A stretch of DNA of 64,000 nucleotides from Halalkalibacter alkaliphilus (GCF_023555415.1 NZ_JAKRYL010000021.1:1-64000), one strand, 5' to 3'; positions 17,490-26,400 are shown, counted from the first letter of the stretch. Notes: generated from the letters alone by a model not told the origin. Program-made: numbers and translations.

Positions 17490-18971
17490 TTAGCCTTCTT
17501 TGTTAATTACGACTTGCGCAAGCGTTCTTGCCATTGCGCCTGTGCCACCTAAAGGCCCAAGGTTAGAAGCTTTTGATTGCCACGCCGTTCCTGCAATATC
17601 AAGATGTACCCAAGGCGTTTCTTCAGCAAATTCACCGATAAACAAACCAGCCGTAATACTTCCTGCTTGGCGTCCTGGTGCATTATTTAAATCAGCAACA
17701 TCGCTTGTTTTGAGCATTTTTTTGTATGGAGCATAGTTCGGCAGACGCCAGATCCATTCACCTGTTTCAACGGATGCTTCTAATACGTCCTCCATTAGCT
17801 CTTCATTATTCGTCACAGCTCCTGTTGTACAATCACCAAGAGCAATAATAACCGCTCCAGTAAGTGTCGCTACATCAATGAGTGATGTTGCACCTAGCTG
17901 TTTTGCATATGTAATTCCATCAGCTAAAATTAAACGTCCTTCAGCATCGGTATTACGAACTTCAATCGTCTTGCCGCTTAACGAAGTTATAACATCACCT
18001 GGTTTTAGTGCTGAACCATTTAATAGGTTTTCTGAAGATGGAATAACCGCTATGACGTTGACATTTGGTTTCACCGTACCGATAATGTCCATCGCTCCAA
18101 GAACAGCCGCGGCTCCCCCCATATCCATTTTCATTTGATGCATATTTTCACGTGGCTTAATTGAGATACCACCTGAATCAAATGTTAAGCCTTTTCCAAC
18201 TAAACCGATGATTTCATCTGAACTAGAATTGCCGCTAAATTTTAGGACAATCATTTTAGGAGGCTGGTCACTTCCCGCTGCTACCGCAAGTAACGCTCCC
18301 ATACCTAGTTTCTCCATTTCTTCACGTTCGAGAATTTCATACTCAAATCCATGTTTTTCTGCTAATACTACTGCTTCTTCCGCCAAATCTGTCGGTGTCA
18401 TCAAGTTTCCTGGTGTATTCACAAGCTTACGAGCACGATTAGCGCCTTGTCCATATGTAAAACCAACTTGCGCAGCTTCTTTTAGGCCCGCCTCTTCTCC
18501 ATACAAAACGACTTCTTCTATGTTCACATCGACCTCATTTGTTTTTTCCTTATAATCTAATATGGCATACGTACCAAGGGCAAGAGCCTCGCCGATTAAG
18601 ACAGCTGCATCATTTTTATCTACTGATTCACTTACAAAACTCTCAACTAAGAAAGCGACCGTTTTAATCTTGTCCCTTTTTAACTGCTTACTAGCACTAG
18701 CTATTCCCTCACGAATCGATTCAGTCGTTGAATCTTCTTTTTTCCCAAGCCCTACTACATAAACAGTTTCAGAATTCATGTTATCCATAGTATAAAGTAT
18801 GGTTCTTTCACCAAGTTTTGCTTTCTTCATTTTTTTAAGCTTCGATATTTGCTTATGAAGTTCGTTATCGACCTTTTCAACTTCAGGATGAAGAGGTGCT
18901 TCCTCAAAAATACCTATTACAAGTACATTATGCTTATTTTCACTTTGAAACACCGGTAAAGTTTTAAACAT
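17490..18971 (-). CDS. pepA: M17 leucyl aminopeptidase PepA (YuiE)
   Basis: 493 residues. N-terminal macro-like domain (1-170) and a C-terminal metallopeptidase domain with GLVGKGLTFDSGGISIKP (Lys and Asp metal ligands), MKMDMGGAAAVLG and the signature NTDAEGRLILADG. Releases N-terminal residues from peptides using two divalent metals. Equivalent to B. subtilis yuiE by synteny. Promoter at 19005-19040 includes a striking palindrome. Confidence 0.95.
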   Translation of the reverse strand: MFKTLPVFQSENKHNVLVIGIFEEAPLHPEVEKVDNELHKQISKLKKMKKAKLGERTILYTMDNMNSETVYVVGLGKKEDSTTESIREGIASASKQLKRDKIKTVAFLVESFVSESVDKNDAAVLIGEALALGTYAILDYKEKTNEVDVNIEEVVLYGEEAGLKEAAQVGFTYGQGANRARKLVNTPGNLMTPTDLAEEAVVLAEKHGFEYEILEREEMEKLGMGALLAVAAGSDQPPKMIVLKFSGNSSSDEIIGLVGKGLTFDSGGISIKPRENMHQMKMDMGGAAAVLGAMDIIGTVKPNVNVIAVIPSSENLLNGSALKPGDVITSLSGKTIEVRNTDAEGRLILADGITYAKQLGATSLIDVATLTGAVIIALGDCTTGAVTNNEELMEDVLEASVETGEWIWRLPNYAPYKKMLKTSDVADLNNAPGRQAGSITAGLFIGEFAEETPWVHLDIAGTAWQSKASNLGPLGGTGAMARTLAQVVINKEG

Positions 18972-19004
18972 CTATATCACTCCTTATTTAATATCCCGTC
19001 ATTT

Positions 19005-19040
19005 ATTATACATGTCTTTCTCGTTTATTTCGATAAACGA
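19005..19040 (-). promoter_or_regulatory. pepA promoter with 20-bp palindrome over the -35 region
   Basis: -10 TATAAT at 19010-19005 (minus). The -35 position (about 19033-19028) is a poor match (TCGAAA) lying in the centre of a perfect palindrome at 19021-19040 (TCGTTTAT TTCG ATAAACGA). A weak -35 inside a dyad suggests a regulator site. Confidence 0.5.
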
Positions 19041-19283
19041 AATGATAACACATCAATAAAAAGTGGCGTATTAACGAACACTAAACCTAACTAAATCTCT
19101 TTTTATGATATAATGAGAAACGCAATCCCCTCTTAGATTAGCCTCATATCTATGATTCCTTTCATAATATTTTTGGCTTTTCATATTCATTTTATTTTTA
19201 ACGAAAACTAAAAAAGTTTAATAATGAACACTGCAAGGTATAAAAACTAGTAACTCAATTGCTTTACAGGAAAGGACGTAATC

Positions 19284-19760
19284 ATGGAAATTTTTCAAAA
19301 CTTCCCTTTATGGGCAGCGTTGTTTGCCATTGGATTTGCTCAATTCGTAAAAGTTCCCCTTGCTTTTATAGCAACGAGGAAATGGGAATGGTCCCTATTA
19401 ACAAGTACTGGCGGAATGCCAAGTTCACACTCAGCTGCTGTTACGGCTTTATCAACAGCTATTGCTCTTGAATTTGGTTTGGATTCTTCCGTCTTTGCAA
19501 TTGCCGCTGTTTTTGGCATTATTGTCATGTTTGATGCAACTGGTGTAAGGCGTCATGCTGGTTACCACGCAACTGTCATTAATCAACTTGTTGCCGATTT
19601 TAATAAGCTTGTTGCTGAAGTGAAATCTTGGCCTCAAAAAGAAGAAACGGAAAAAAGAAAAGAATTGAAAGAGCTACTCGGTCATCAACCAATCGAAGTT
19701 TTTTTCGGGGCACTACTTGGCATTTTCCTAACATTAACGTTGCATGTAATCATTCACTAA
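19284..19760 (+). CDS. yuiD: Divergent PAP2-family membrane protein YuiD
   Basis: 158 residues with about four TM helices. DUF212-type motifs: PLWAALFAIGFAQFVKVPLA, TGGMPSSHSA and DATGVRRHAG. The SSH and RRHAG residues match the divergent PAP2 phosphatase family, but catalytic activity has not been shown to my knowledge. GGAAAGGA is upstream. Divergent from pepA, as in B. subtilis. Confidence 0.88.
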   Translation: MEIFQNFPLWAALFAIGFAQFVKVPLAFIATRKWEWSLLTSTGGMPSSHSAAVTALSTAIALEFGLDSSVFAIAAVFGIIVMFDATGVRRHAGYHATVINQLVADFNKLVAEVKSWPQKEETEKRKELKELLGHQPIEVFFGALLGIFLTLTLHVIIH

Positions 19761-19794
19761 AACTTTTTAATCATTACGAGAAGGGAGTTAATAA

Positions 19795-20607
19795 ATGAGA
19801 CTTATTTCAATATGTCCAAGCAATACGGAGCTTGTTGCTTACTTAAACCTAACACCAAATTTAGTTGGTGTTGATGATTACTCGGATTGGCCAAAGACAA
19901 TCAATGACTTACCAAGATTAGGACCTGACCTCGCCATTCGAATCGATGAAGTAGAAGCACTAAAGCCTGACCTTGTACTTGCTTCACTAAGTGTACCTGG
20001 AATGGAACGGAATGTTGAACAATTACAAGAAAGAGGCATTCCCCATGTTGTGTATAACCCGAACTCACTAGAGGATATTAAAAATAATCTTCTTGATTTG
20101 GGTAAACGAACGAACAAAGAAGAAAATGCACAAAAAGTTGTTCACAAGTACGAAAGCTTTATACATACATATCAAGAAAGGGCAAAACTAGTCGAGCGTC
20201 GCAGCTTGTATTGGGAATGGTGGCCTAAACCTGTCTTCACTCCAGGAGGAAAAAATTGGTTAACTGAAATTAGTATGTTAGCCGGAGGGGAAAATATATA
20301 TCACGATGTAGACAAGGCTAGTATACAAACTGATTGGTCTGATGTGGCCCAGCACAAGCCTGATCATATTTGTCTAGCCTGGGTCGGTGTTCAGACAGAT
20401 AAAGTAAAGCCAGAGCTCCTTTGGAAACGACCCGATTGGCCAAACTTGCATGCCCTTCAAACAAATCAAGTTCATATTTTAGAAGAACCACTCTACTGCC
20501 GTCCTTCTCCTCGTCTATTGTTAGGACTTAAGAAGCTAGCAGCCATTTTGCACCCAACTGTGATGCCATTGGATGACGAGCTTGATCCCTTGCTCGAGGT
20601 TGACTAA
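19795..20607 (+). CDS. BtuF-like periplasmic-binding fold protein without signal peptide
   Basis: 270 residues of the TroA/BtuF helical-backbone fold (about 1-245: SICPSNTELVAYLNL, VGVDDYSDWP, EALKPDLVLAS, WPKPVFTPGGKNWLTEIS). Annotated copies are usually called cobalamin-binding protein. The frame begins directly with MRLISICPSNTE, so there is no export signal and the protein should be cytosolic; no ABC genes are adjacent. GGGAG precedes the ATG, 34 nt after yuiD, so it is probably cotranscribed with it. A ligand is not proven. Confidence 0.75.
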   Translation: MRLISICPSNTELVAYLNLTPNLVGVDDYSDWPKTINDLPRLGPDLAIRIDEVEALKPDLVLASLSVPGMERNVEQLQERGIPHVVYNPNSLEDIKNNLLDLGKRTNKEENAQKVVHKYESFIHTYQERAKLVERRSLYWEWWPKPVFTPGGKNWLTEISMLAGGENIYHDVDKASIQTDWSDVAQHKPDHICLAWVGVQTDKVKPELLWKRPDWPNLHALQTNQVHILEEPLYCRPSPRLLLGLKKLAAILHPTVMPLDDELDPLLEVD

Positions 20608-20616
20608 GTACGAATG

Positions 20617-20660
20617 AAAAAATGACGTGTTGAACCTCAATCAGTTAACACGTCATTTTC
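20617..20660. terminator. Bidirectional terminator
   Basis: AATGACGTGTT pairs perfectly with AACACGTCATT (20621-20631, 20647-20657) and is flanked by A and T runs. It separates the BtuF-like gene from convergent yuiC. Confidence 0.8.
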
Positions 20661-20670
20661 ACAAAATTTT

Positions 20671-21372
20671 TTAATCAAACATTTGATTACGAAACACTTG
20701 GACAGCTTCATCATCATTCAATTTTTTAAACTCTTCTTCAGACAGACTACCATCACCTGTTTTTACGACAAACACTTCAACTTCTTGCTTGCCCCATTGA
20801 TTGAAAACATCATTTACCGTTTCATAATATAAATCAATTCGATTTCCTTTTATCGCAGATCCGGTATCAGCAACTACCCCAAAACCATATCCTGGGATGA
20901 ACAAAACTGTACCAATCGGATACACATTTGGGTCTGCTGCAATTGTAGAGTAAACGTCACGCTTCACTTGTACCCCAGAAAACGTAATGCCGTAACTGGG
21001 ATCTCCAGGGTTTTTACCTGTCGACTCATAGCCTGCCGTATAACCTGTTGCCACAACGGTATGTGAAGGATATTGAGACCAATCAATGGCTTCCTCCAAA
21101 GAAACAGGCTTTGACTCAACAACGTCTTGTGACATCAATTGCTCTTCTGTTTTTACAGCTGGCATTGACCTTGCTTTAAGCGCAGTCCCTTTCAACCCAT
21201 TGTTCCTAGCTGTATGTAGTAGCTCCTCACGTTCATTTTCCAAGTTATTCATCATCCAATGATGTAGTTCAGCAGCACTCACACCAGAAAAAGTTTGAAA
21301 TGTTGTAAACAACGCTGCTACAAATAGGCCGCTCATTAACACTCTGCGCCCAACTGCTATCATGCTTACCAC
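20671..21372 (-). CDS. yuiC: Secreted 3D-domain protein YuiC
   Basis: 233 residues. N-terminal signal sequence (to about residue 33, FSGVSAA), a linker, and a C-terminal 3D domain (about 110-215) with the three conserved aspartates in [22 protein letters not shown] and GNRIDLYY. The fold is shared with MltA and resuscitation-factor (Sps/YuiC) muralytic enzymes, so peptidoglycan cleavage is likely. GTG at 21372 has AGAGGAG 9 nt upstream; the ATG three codons later is too far. Confidence 0.87.
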   Translation of the reverse strand: MVSMIAVGRRVLMSGLFVAALFTTFQTFSGVSAAELHHWMMNNLENEREELLHTARNNGLKGTALKARSMPAVKTEEQLMSQDVVESKPVSLEEAIDWSQYPSHTVVATGYTAGYESTGKNPGDPSYGITFSGVQVKRDVYSTIAADPNVYPIGTVLFIPGYGFGVVADTGSAIKGNRIDLYYETVNDVFNQWGKQEVEVFVVKTGDGSLSEEEFKKLNDDEAVQVFRNQMFD

Positions 21373-21486
21373 AAAATTTCACTCCTCTCTTGAATTCAGC
21401 ATCCCCAGAGAAGTTGAAACTTATACAAACAAATTGGATGAACATTTCAGAAAACGAAACACTTTAATGACATAAAGTACTAAAGA

Positions 21487-21499
21487 GGGGTCTGACCCC
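21487..21499. repeat. Short GC palindrome
   Basis: GGGGTC T GACCCC is a perfect 13-nt dyad in AT-rich surroundings between yuiC and the yuiB terminator. No T run follows. Confidence 0.4.
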
Positions 21500-21524
21500 C
21501 GGAAATAATCAGGAAATAAAAAGA

Positions 21525-21564
21525 GGATATCTCAAAGGTCCGACTTTTGACCTTTGAGATATCC
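21525..21564 (-). terminator. yuiB terminator (AAAGGTC family)
   Basis: Perfect 16-bp stem GGATATCTCAAAGGTC with its complement and an 8-nt loop, directly beyond the yuiB stop. Confidence 0.8.
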
Positions 21565-21566
21565 CT

Positions 21567-21884
21567 TTAAAACATTTGATATCCTCTTACGCGTAGCATC
21601 TTTATGACTATTCCAGCGATGATTGCACCGATAAATCCACTTGTTAAGACTAAAATATCAACAAAATGCAGCGCAAGTAAATCAGACCCTAACATCGACA
21701 ATGATGTAAGCGGCGCTGTAAAATATTCGAAGAAACTAACGTTATCAACAATTAAAATCACGATAATTGGATAGATCAAAGCCATTACCCATGTAGAACG
21801 TAAAACCATATTTAACAGAAATCCTATTCCAAAAAATAATATAAGAAATAGAACCATTGATATTAATAATTGCGGCAAATTCAC
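21567..21884 (-). CDS. yuiB: Small membrane protein YuiB
   Basis: 105 residues, three hydrophobic segments (about 5-32, 34-52, 68-97), no known activity. GTG at 21884 gives MNLPQLLISMVLF and has GGGGGTG 6 nt upstream; the longer frame to 21923 adds a charged segment before the ribosome site and is rejected. The resulting length equals that of B. subtilis YuiB as I recall. Followed by its own terminator. Confidence 0.8.
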   Translation of the reverse strand: MNLPQLLISMVLFLILFFGIGFLLNMVLRSTWVMALIYPIIVILIVDNVSFFEYFTAPLTSLSMLGSDLLALHFVDILVLTSGFIGAIIAGIVIKMLRVRGYQMF

Positions 21885-22078
21885 AGCTTGCACCCCCATG
21901 TCCTTTTTAAGTTTACTGAACACTGGGGTTTGAAGTCAACTCAATGAATTGACATCTTTGTGGCAAAAACAGAAATTATGTCTTTGCCACAATAAACAAC
22001 AATTATTGCCCACCTAGTAAAAAATAACTTAATGACTTTATATTTTTTTAAAACGATTAAAAAACCAAACCTTCACTC

Positions 22079-22213
22079 CTACGCTTGTTGCTCTTGCCCT
22101 TCTCCATTGCATTTATTGCATGTTTCACTCCCACCAAGGAGAAGTTGAAAATACCCTGTTCCTTCACAATAAGGACATTGTTCTGTAGCTGTTTGTGTAG
22201 ACGAATGTTTCAT
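22079..22213 (-). CDS. yuiA: YuiA-like zinc-finger microprotein, 44 residues
   Basis: A short gene with AGGGGGGAAAGTG directly before the ATG. The product has two CxxC pairs, CPYCEGTGYF (13-16) and CNKCNGEGQ (32-35), the CxxCxGxG pattern of DnaJ-type zinc fingers. Its place between yuiB and yumB matches B. subtilis yuiA. It probably binds one zinc ion; role unknown. Confidence 0.8.
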   Translation of the reverse strand: MKHSSTQTATEQCPYCEGTGYFQLLLGGSETCNKCNGEGQEQQA

Positions 22214-22369
22214 CACTTTCCCCCCTGTTGACAGTTTAGCCTATTAAAGAAATATTATCAGAATTTTTACAATATTAAAACCTTGTCATATCATCTCACG
22301 AACTGATGTAAGCGTAAACAAATTGCTTTTTCTGTATATTTTGCAATTATTCTTACTTTTTCATACACA

Positions 22370-22400
22370 AAAAGCGAATGCAATTTCTGCATTCGCCATT
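22370..22400 (-). terminator. yumB terminator
   Basis: GCGAATGCA pairs with TGCATTCGC around ATTTC (plus-strand sequence), followed on the minus strand by TTTTTG. Confidence 0.8.
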
Positions 22401-22415
22401 TGTTTTTGTCTTATA

Positions 22416-23630
22416 TTACATTGGATTCTTTCCGCGTTTTAACACAAGAGCAGGTCCACCTAAAAGGAATAAATAACGATTATCGATCATCTTCTTCATA
22501 AAGTTAGCAGATGTACCGAATAACTTTCTAGTCCCAACTACACCAATAGCCTCTTTCCCACCAAGAGATGCAACAGTCCCTTTGATATCAGGCTTAAATT
22601 GTTTAAGTGAGTCACCCTTCATTAGAGCTTTGATGTTGTTCGCACAAACTTCAGCCATTTGCATAGCAATTTGAGCTGTTGGCGGATATGGACGATTGAT
22701 TTCTTCATTAATCATTAGAGCACAGTCACCAATAACAAAAATGTTTTCGTGACCTGGAGCACGTAAGTCTAAGTCTACTTTAATACGTCCACGCATGTTT
22801 TCAAAACCTGATTTCTCAATAACAGAACTTCCACGAACACCTGTAGCCCAGACAACTGTTCCTGCTTTAATCTCATCGCCACTAGCAAGTGTTACGCCTG
22901 ATTCAGTTACTTCTTTAATCGGACAGTTAATTTTAAACTCAACACCACGGCTCTCAAGTAAGTTCATCGCATATTCCACCAATTCAGGATCGAACCCTGG
23001 TAGGGCAGAAGGAGCAGCTTCAATTACGTACATTTTCACTTTATCCTTAGGAACATCATAATGTGCACATAATTGAGGTAAGCGCTCTGATAACTCACCA
23101 ATGAACTCAATACCTGTAAAACCAGCACCAGCTACGATAAATGTTAATAGCTCGTCCTGCGGCTCAGGAGTATTATTATATTTTGCAAACATGTACTCAA
23201 TATGTTCTTTTACTTCACGAGCACCGTTTACTGTCCACTTACTGAATGCGTGTTCATGAACACCTGGAACACCAAATGTTTCAGCTTCAGCACCTAGTCC
23301 AACTACGAGGTAATCGAATTCAAGTTCGCCATTTTCAAGTACAACTCTTTTTTCTTCACGCTTAATTTCCACAACACTGTCTTTAACAAATTTAATTTTG
23401 TTAAGATCAAGTACACTGTTAATAGGCATACGTGTACGTTCTGGAGAAAGCGTACCAGCAGCTGGTTCATGTAACCAAGTTGTTTGATAGTGATAATCAT
23501 GCTTGTTAACTAAAGTAATGTTTGCTTCATTATGGCCTAGTTGCTTTGTAAGACGTGATGCTGTGATCATTCCAGCATAACCAGCGCCAAGAATAACGAT
23601 ATTTGGCTTTTTCAATTTCATCACTTCCAT
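22416..23630 (-). CDS. yumB: Type II NADH dehydrogenase YumB
   Basis: 404-residue single-subunit FAD enzyme that passes electrons from NADH to quinone without pumping protons. FAD-binding VILGAGYAGM (12-21), second Rossmann motif FIVAGAGFTGIEFIGEL, and the FAD-contact VIGDCALM. The C-terminal amphipathic part (FMKKMIDNRYLFLLGGPAL) should bind the membrane. Either ATG 23630 or 23621 could start it; AGAAG is 9 nt before the second. A Rex-like site overlaps the promoter. Confidence 0.9.
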   Translation of the reverse strand: MEVMKLKKPNIVILGAGYAGMITASRLTKQLGHNEANITLVNKHDYHYQTTWLHEPAAGTLSPERTRMPINSVLDLNKIKFVKDSVVEIKREEKRVVLENGELEFDYLVVGLGAEAETFGVPGVHEHAFSKWTVNGAREVKEHIEYMFAKYNNTPEPQDELLTFIVAGAGFTGIEFIGELSERLPQLCAHYDVPKDKVKMYVIEAAPSALPGFDPELVEYAMNLLESRGVEFKINCPIKEVTESGVTLASGDEIKAGTVVWATGVRGSSVIEKSGFENMRGRIKVDLDLRAPGHENIFVIGDCALMINEEINRPYPPTAQIAMQMAEVCANNIKALMKGDSLKQFKPDIKGTVASLGGKEAIGVVGTRKLFGTSANFMKKMIDNRYLFLLGGPALVLKRGKNPM

Positions 23631-23674
23631 CTTCTAATAATTTTTCTTACTATATTTTCCCCCGAAAAACAACA

Positions 23675-23701
23675 TTGTGATTCTTTTCACGAATAAGTAT
23701 A
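23675..23701 (-). promoter_or_regulatory. yumB -10 element with Rex-like operator
   Basis: TTGTGATTCTTTTCACGA (23675-23692) matches the Rex consensus TTGTGAANNNNTTCACAA at 12 of 14 defined positions. A -10 TATACT lies at 23701-23696 on the minus strand, so the site covers the transcription start. The -35 is poor. Redox (NADH/NAD) control by Rex is inferred. Confidence 0.55.
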
Positions 23702-23910
23702 GAATAATAGGTAGATATTAATAATAAATTTCGTAAAAAAGTCACAAAACCCATCTTTAATAATATGGTTTTTCGACGTATTTTTCAACTACTTTTAAAA
23801 ATAATTATTCATTTTCTTGACCTTTTACTATCTGTTCTTTTACTCGCTATTAATGTAAGCGAAAGCGAAAAAACTTATGCATTGAGCTTCTCGTTTTTTT
23901 ATCAAACAAA
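23702..23910. other. AT-rich spacer, no gene seen
   Basis: Between the yumB promoter and the yutM terminator. A plus-strand frame (23765-23953) has no ribosome site and runs through the terminator, so it is not called. Confidence 0.5.
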
Positions 23911-23913
23911 AAA

Positions 23914-23942
23914 AGACCTCCTTACAAAAAGTAAGAAGATCT
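23914..23942 (-). terminator. yutM terminator
   Basis: Minus strand AGATCTTCTTAC pairs with GTAAGGAGGTCT using two G-U pairs, 5-nt loop, followed by TTTTTTTG. Confidence 0.7.
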
Positions 23943-23949
23943 ATATTCA

Positions 23950-24303
23950 TTAGCAATCCTCAGGTGTCCCTGCATTCGTTGCTGTTCGAAATGATGAACC
24001 ACATCCACAGGAAGCAATGGCATTTGGATTATCAATTGTGAATCCTCCGCCCATCATGTTTTGCTTATAGTCAACAACAAGTCCTTTAATGATTGGTTCA
24101 CTTTCCTTATCAACTAAAACAGAGAGTCCATTTATAGTAAGCAATGTATCCTCTTCATGCTTTTCTGAATCAAAACCCATTCCATAAGAAAGACCACTAC
24201 AGCCGCCACCTTTTACACCGATACGAAGCATTAAGCTTTGATCACCTTCAGCTTCCATCATGTCTTTAATTTGGCTTACTGCTGCATCTGTTAATGTAAT
24301 CAT
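23950..24303 (-). CDS. yutM: A-type iron-sulfur cluster carrier (HesB/IscA family, YutM)
   Basis: 117 residues with the three conserved cysteines of ErpA/IscA proteins: GGCSGLSYGM and the C-terminal CGCGSSF. Accepts and transfers Fe-S clusters. The ATG at 24303 has AGGAGGGGTG upstream; the longer frame to 24360 adds residues before the site. Near yutI (Nfu-type) and yumB, as in B. subtilis. Confidence 0.9.
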   Translation of the reverse strand: MITLTDAAVSQIKDMMEAEGDQSLMLRIGVKGGGCSGLSYGMGFDSEKHEEDTLLTINGLSVLVDKESEPIIKGLVVDYKQNMMGGGFTIDNPNAIASCGCGSSFRTATNAGTPEDC

Positions 24304-24381
24304 GACACCCCTCCTAATCGCTGTTACGATTAGTATAACCGTTAATACTTCGAACCTCAAGGTACGTGCTCACCCAATTTT

Positions 24382-24579
24382 TTAGAAGGAAAGGGAACGT
24401 TCCCAGTCTTTTGTTCCTGTCTCTAATAAAATTACTTTGTTATGTGCACGATCTAACTCCTGACTATAATGCAGAACGATAGGATGACTCAATCCGTATT
24501 GTCCTGCTGCAGCAACCATCTTGTTACGGAGTTCTTCTATTTTTTCCATACAGGCGTCTTGTTTCAATACTTTGTTCAT
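24382..24579 (-). CDS. Spo0E-like aspartyl-phosphate phosphatase
   Basis: 65 residues matching the Spo0E/YisI/YnzD pattern: IEELRNKMVAAAGQYGLSHP then the signature SQELDRAHN. These helical-hairpin proteins dephosphorylate Spo0A~P and delay sporulation. The start at 24579 has GGGGGG 9 nt upstream; the longer frame to 24642 is not supported. The consensus I recall has SQELD followed by two variable residues and N, which fits. Confidence 0.8.
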   Translation of the reverse strand: MNKVLKQDACMEKIEELRNKMVAAAGQYGLSHPIVLHYSQELDRAHNKVILLETGTKDWERSLSF

Positions 24580-24901
24580 CTCCACCATCCCCCCATTTAC
24601 AGCTTCTATGTATCTGCACACTTCATAAATCAATTTTACCAAGTAAGTGGAAATATGTGCAAGATCAAATAGTAAAAAAGTATGTATTCACATTTTTCTC
24701 AAATTTAGAAATACCCTGTATATACCAAAACAACTCTATTTCTTTCATTACATCTATTCTGATAGTATAATAGTAGGCAAACCCGAAAGATCTTAATCAC
24801 TTATAAAATATATTCTATAAAAACAAGCATATTCCTTCAAAAAAATGAATGATTGTAGGAATTTTGTTACGGTTTAATGAAGAAACGGAGGACAAGTACG
24901 G
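24580..24901 (+). promoter_or_regulatory. Intergenic region with possible mqnE promoter
   Basis: A -10-like TATAAT at 24766-24771 points toward mqnE, but the -35 position is a weak match (TTTCAT). The leader from there to the ATG would be about 125 nt; I see no riboswitch or terminator in it. Confidence 0.35.
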
Positions 24902-25996
24902 ATGGGAACAATTTTAACGGATACAAAGTTACAATCGATTGCCGAAAAGGTGAACCACGGCGAACGTCTGACAATTCAAGATGGCCTTTATTTATTTGAA
25001 AGTCCTGATTTATTAGGAATTGCACAATTAGCCAATCAAGTAAATCAGAAAAAAAATGGGGATCATGTTTATTTTATCGAAAATATGTACATTAACCCAA
25101 CAAATGTTTGTGAAGCTAGCTGCGGTTTCTGCGGATTCAAACGTAAGCCTGGGGATGAAGGTGCTTATACGATGGACAGTGACGCATTGTTAGAATATGT
25201 GGAAAAAAGGTGGAATGATAACATTCGCGAGTTCCATATTGTTGGTGGACATAATCATGAGGTTCCTTTTGACTACTACTTAAATACTATTCGAACATTA
25301 AAAAAGCACTATCCACAAGTTACAGTTAAAGCATACACAGGTGCCGAAATTGAGTTTTTCTCCCGTATTTCTGGTTTATCTATGAAAGAAGTATTAGAAG
25401 AACTAATTAAGGCAGGTCTAGATACCCTACCAGGAGGCGGGGCAGAAATATTAACTGAGCGCTACCGTTTAAAAATGAGCCCAGATAAAGCATCAACAGA
25501 CCAATGGTTAGAAGCTCACGAGATTGCTCACAACCTTGGATTAAAAACACATGCAACTATGCTTTATGGTTCCATTGAAACGAAAGAAGAACGTCTGATC
25601 CATATGGACCGTTTGCGCCAACTTCAAGACCGCACAAATGGCTACATGGTTTTCATTCCACTTGCGATGCAGCCTCGTAGCATTAACGCTGGAATTAAGC
25701 GTCGTACAACAGCTTATGATGACATGCGTACACTTGCAATCAGTCGATTAATGCTCGATAACTTCGACCATATAAAAGCATACTGGATTAACATCGGAGT
25801 GCAACTAACACAAATGGCGCTTACGTTCGGGTCTAGTGACATTCATGGAACGTTAATTGAAGAGCGAATTTCCCACGCAGTTGGCGCATTAACGTCACAA
25901 GGCATTACGCGTGAAGAGCTTGTTTACCTTATTAAGAGCGCTGGTAAGACGCCAGTTGAACGAGATACATTTTATAATGTCGTAAAGACTTACTAG
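24902..25996 (+). CDS. mqnE: Aminofutalosine synthase MqnE (radical SAM)
   Basis: 364 residues, radical SAM CxxxCxxC at Cys70, Cys74, Cys77 (NPTNVCEASCGFC), then IVGGHNHEVPFDYYL, KAYTGAEIEFFSRISGLS, GLDTLPGGGAEIL, ATMLYGSIET and AYWINIGVQ, all typical of MqnE rather than MqnC. Joins a chorismate-derived enolpyruvyl benzoate to adenosine in the futalosine route to menaquinone. No mqnA, B, C or D is in the window. GGAGG is 10 nt before the ATG. Confidence 0.82.
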   Translation: MGTILTDTKLQSIAEKVNHGERLTIQDGLYLFESPDLLGIAQLANQVNQKKNGDHVYFIENMYINPTNVCEASCGFCGFKRKPGDEGAYTMDSDALLEYVEKRWNDNIREFHIVGGHNHEVPFDYYLNTIRTLKKHYPQVTVKAYTGAEIEFFSRISGLSMKEVLEELIKAGLDTLPGGGAEILTERYRLKMSPDKASTDQWLEAHEIAHNLGLKTHATMLYGSIETKEERLIHMDRLRQLQDRTNGYMVFIPLAMQPRSINAGIKRRTTAYDDMRTLAISRLMLDNFDHIKAYWINIGVQLTQMALTFGSSDIHGTLIEERISHAVGALTSQGITREELVYLIKSAGKTPVERDTFYNVVKTY

Positions 25997-26071
25997 AAGT
26001 TTTTTACGAGCGAGGGAGTCAATATTAATTACAGTCCTTTCAAGTTGAAAGGACTGTTTCCTTTATTTAGC

Positions 26072-26400
26072 CTTCATAACTTCAATGAATGCCTTTTCTC
26101 TTGGATTTCAAACCCTTTGATTTTCATACCATTGATGAGAACCTTTTCCCTTGAGTTCCAACCTCGTTCAGGTCTTCATACCTTCGATGATGACCTTTCC
26201 CCTTTACTTTCAACCTCGTTCAGGTCTTCATACCTTCGATGATGACCTTTCCTCTTGACTCTCAACCACGTTCCAGCCTTCATACCTCTGATGACGTCCT
26301 TTTCTTTTATCACTCAACCACGTTCCAGTCTTCATACCACCATTGACGTCCTTTCCGTTGCAATTTTAACCACATTAGGACCTTCATCACGTTTATGACG
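26072..26400. repeat. Tandem array of seven 52-bp units
   Basis: Anchor CTTCATA (or TTTCATA/CTTCATC) recurs at 26072, 26122, 26174, 26226, 26278, 26330 and 26382: one step of 50, then exactly 52. Each unit reads about TTCATACC-TCGATGATGACCTTTCC-...-CAACC-CGTTCAGG. Units are diverged and the array lies between converging mqnE and dapF. It is related to the array at 44073-44400. No gene. Confidence 0.88.

Noticed and set aside
23765-23953. Plus-strand 62-codon hydrophobic frame
   Set aside because: No ribosome site and it reads through the yutM terminator.
26072-26400. CRISPR array
   Set aside because: The whole 52-bp unit is degenerate with no invariant repeat and unique spacer, and no cas genes are present. 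The same applies to 44073-44400.
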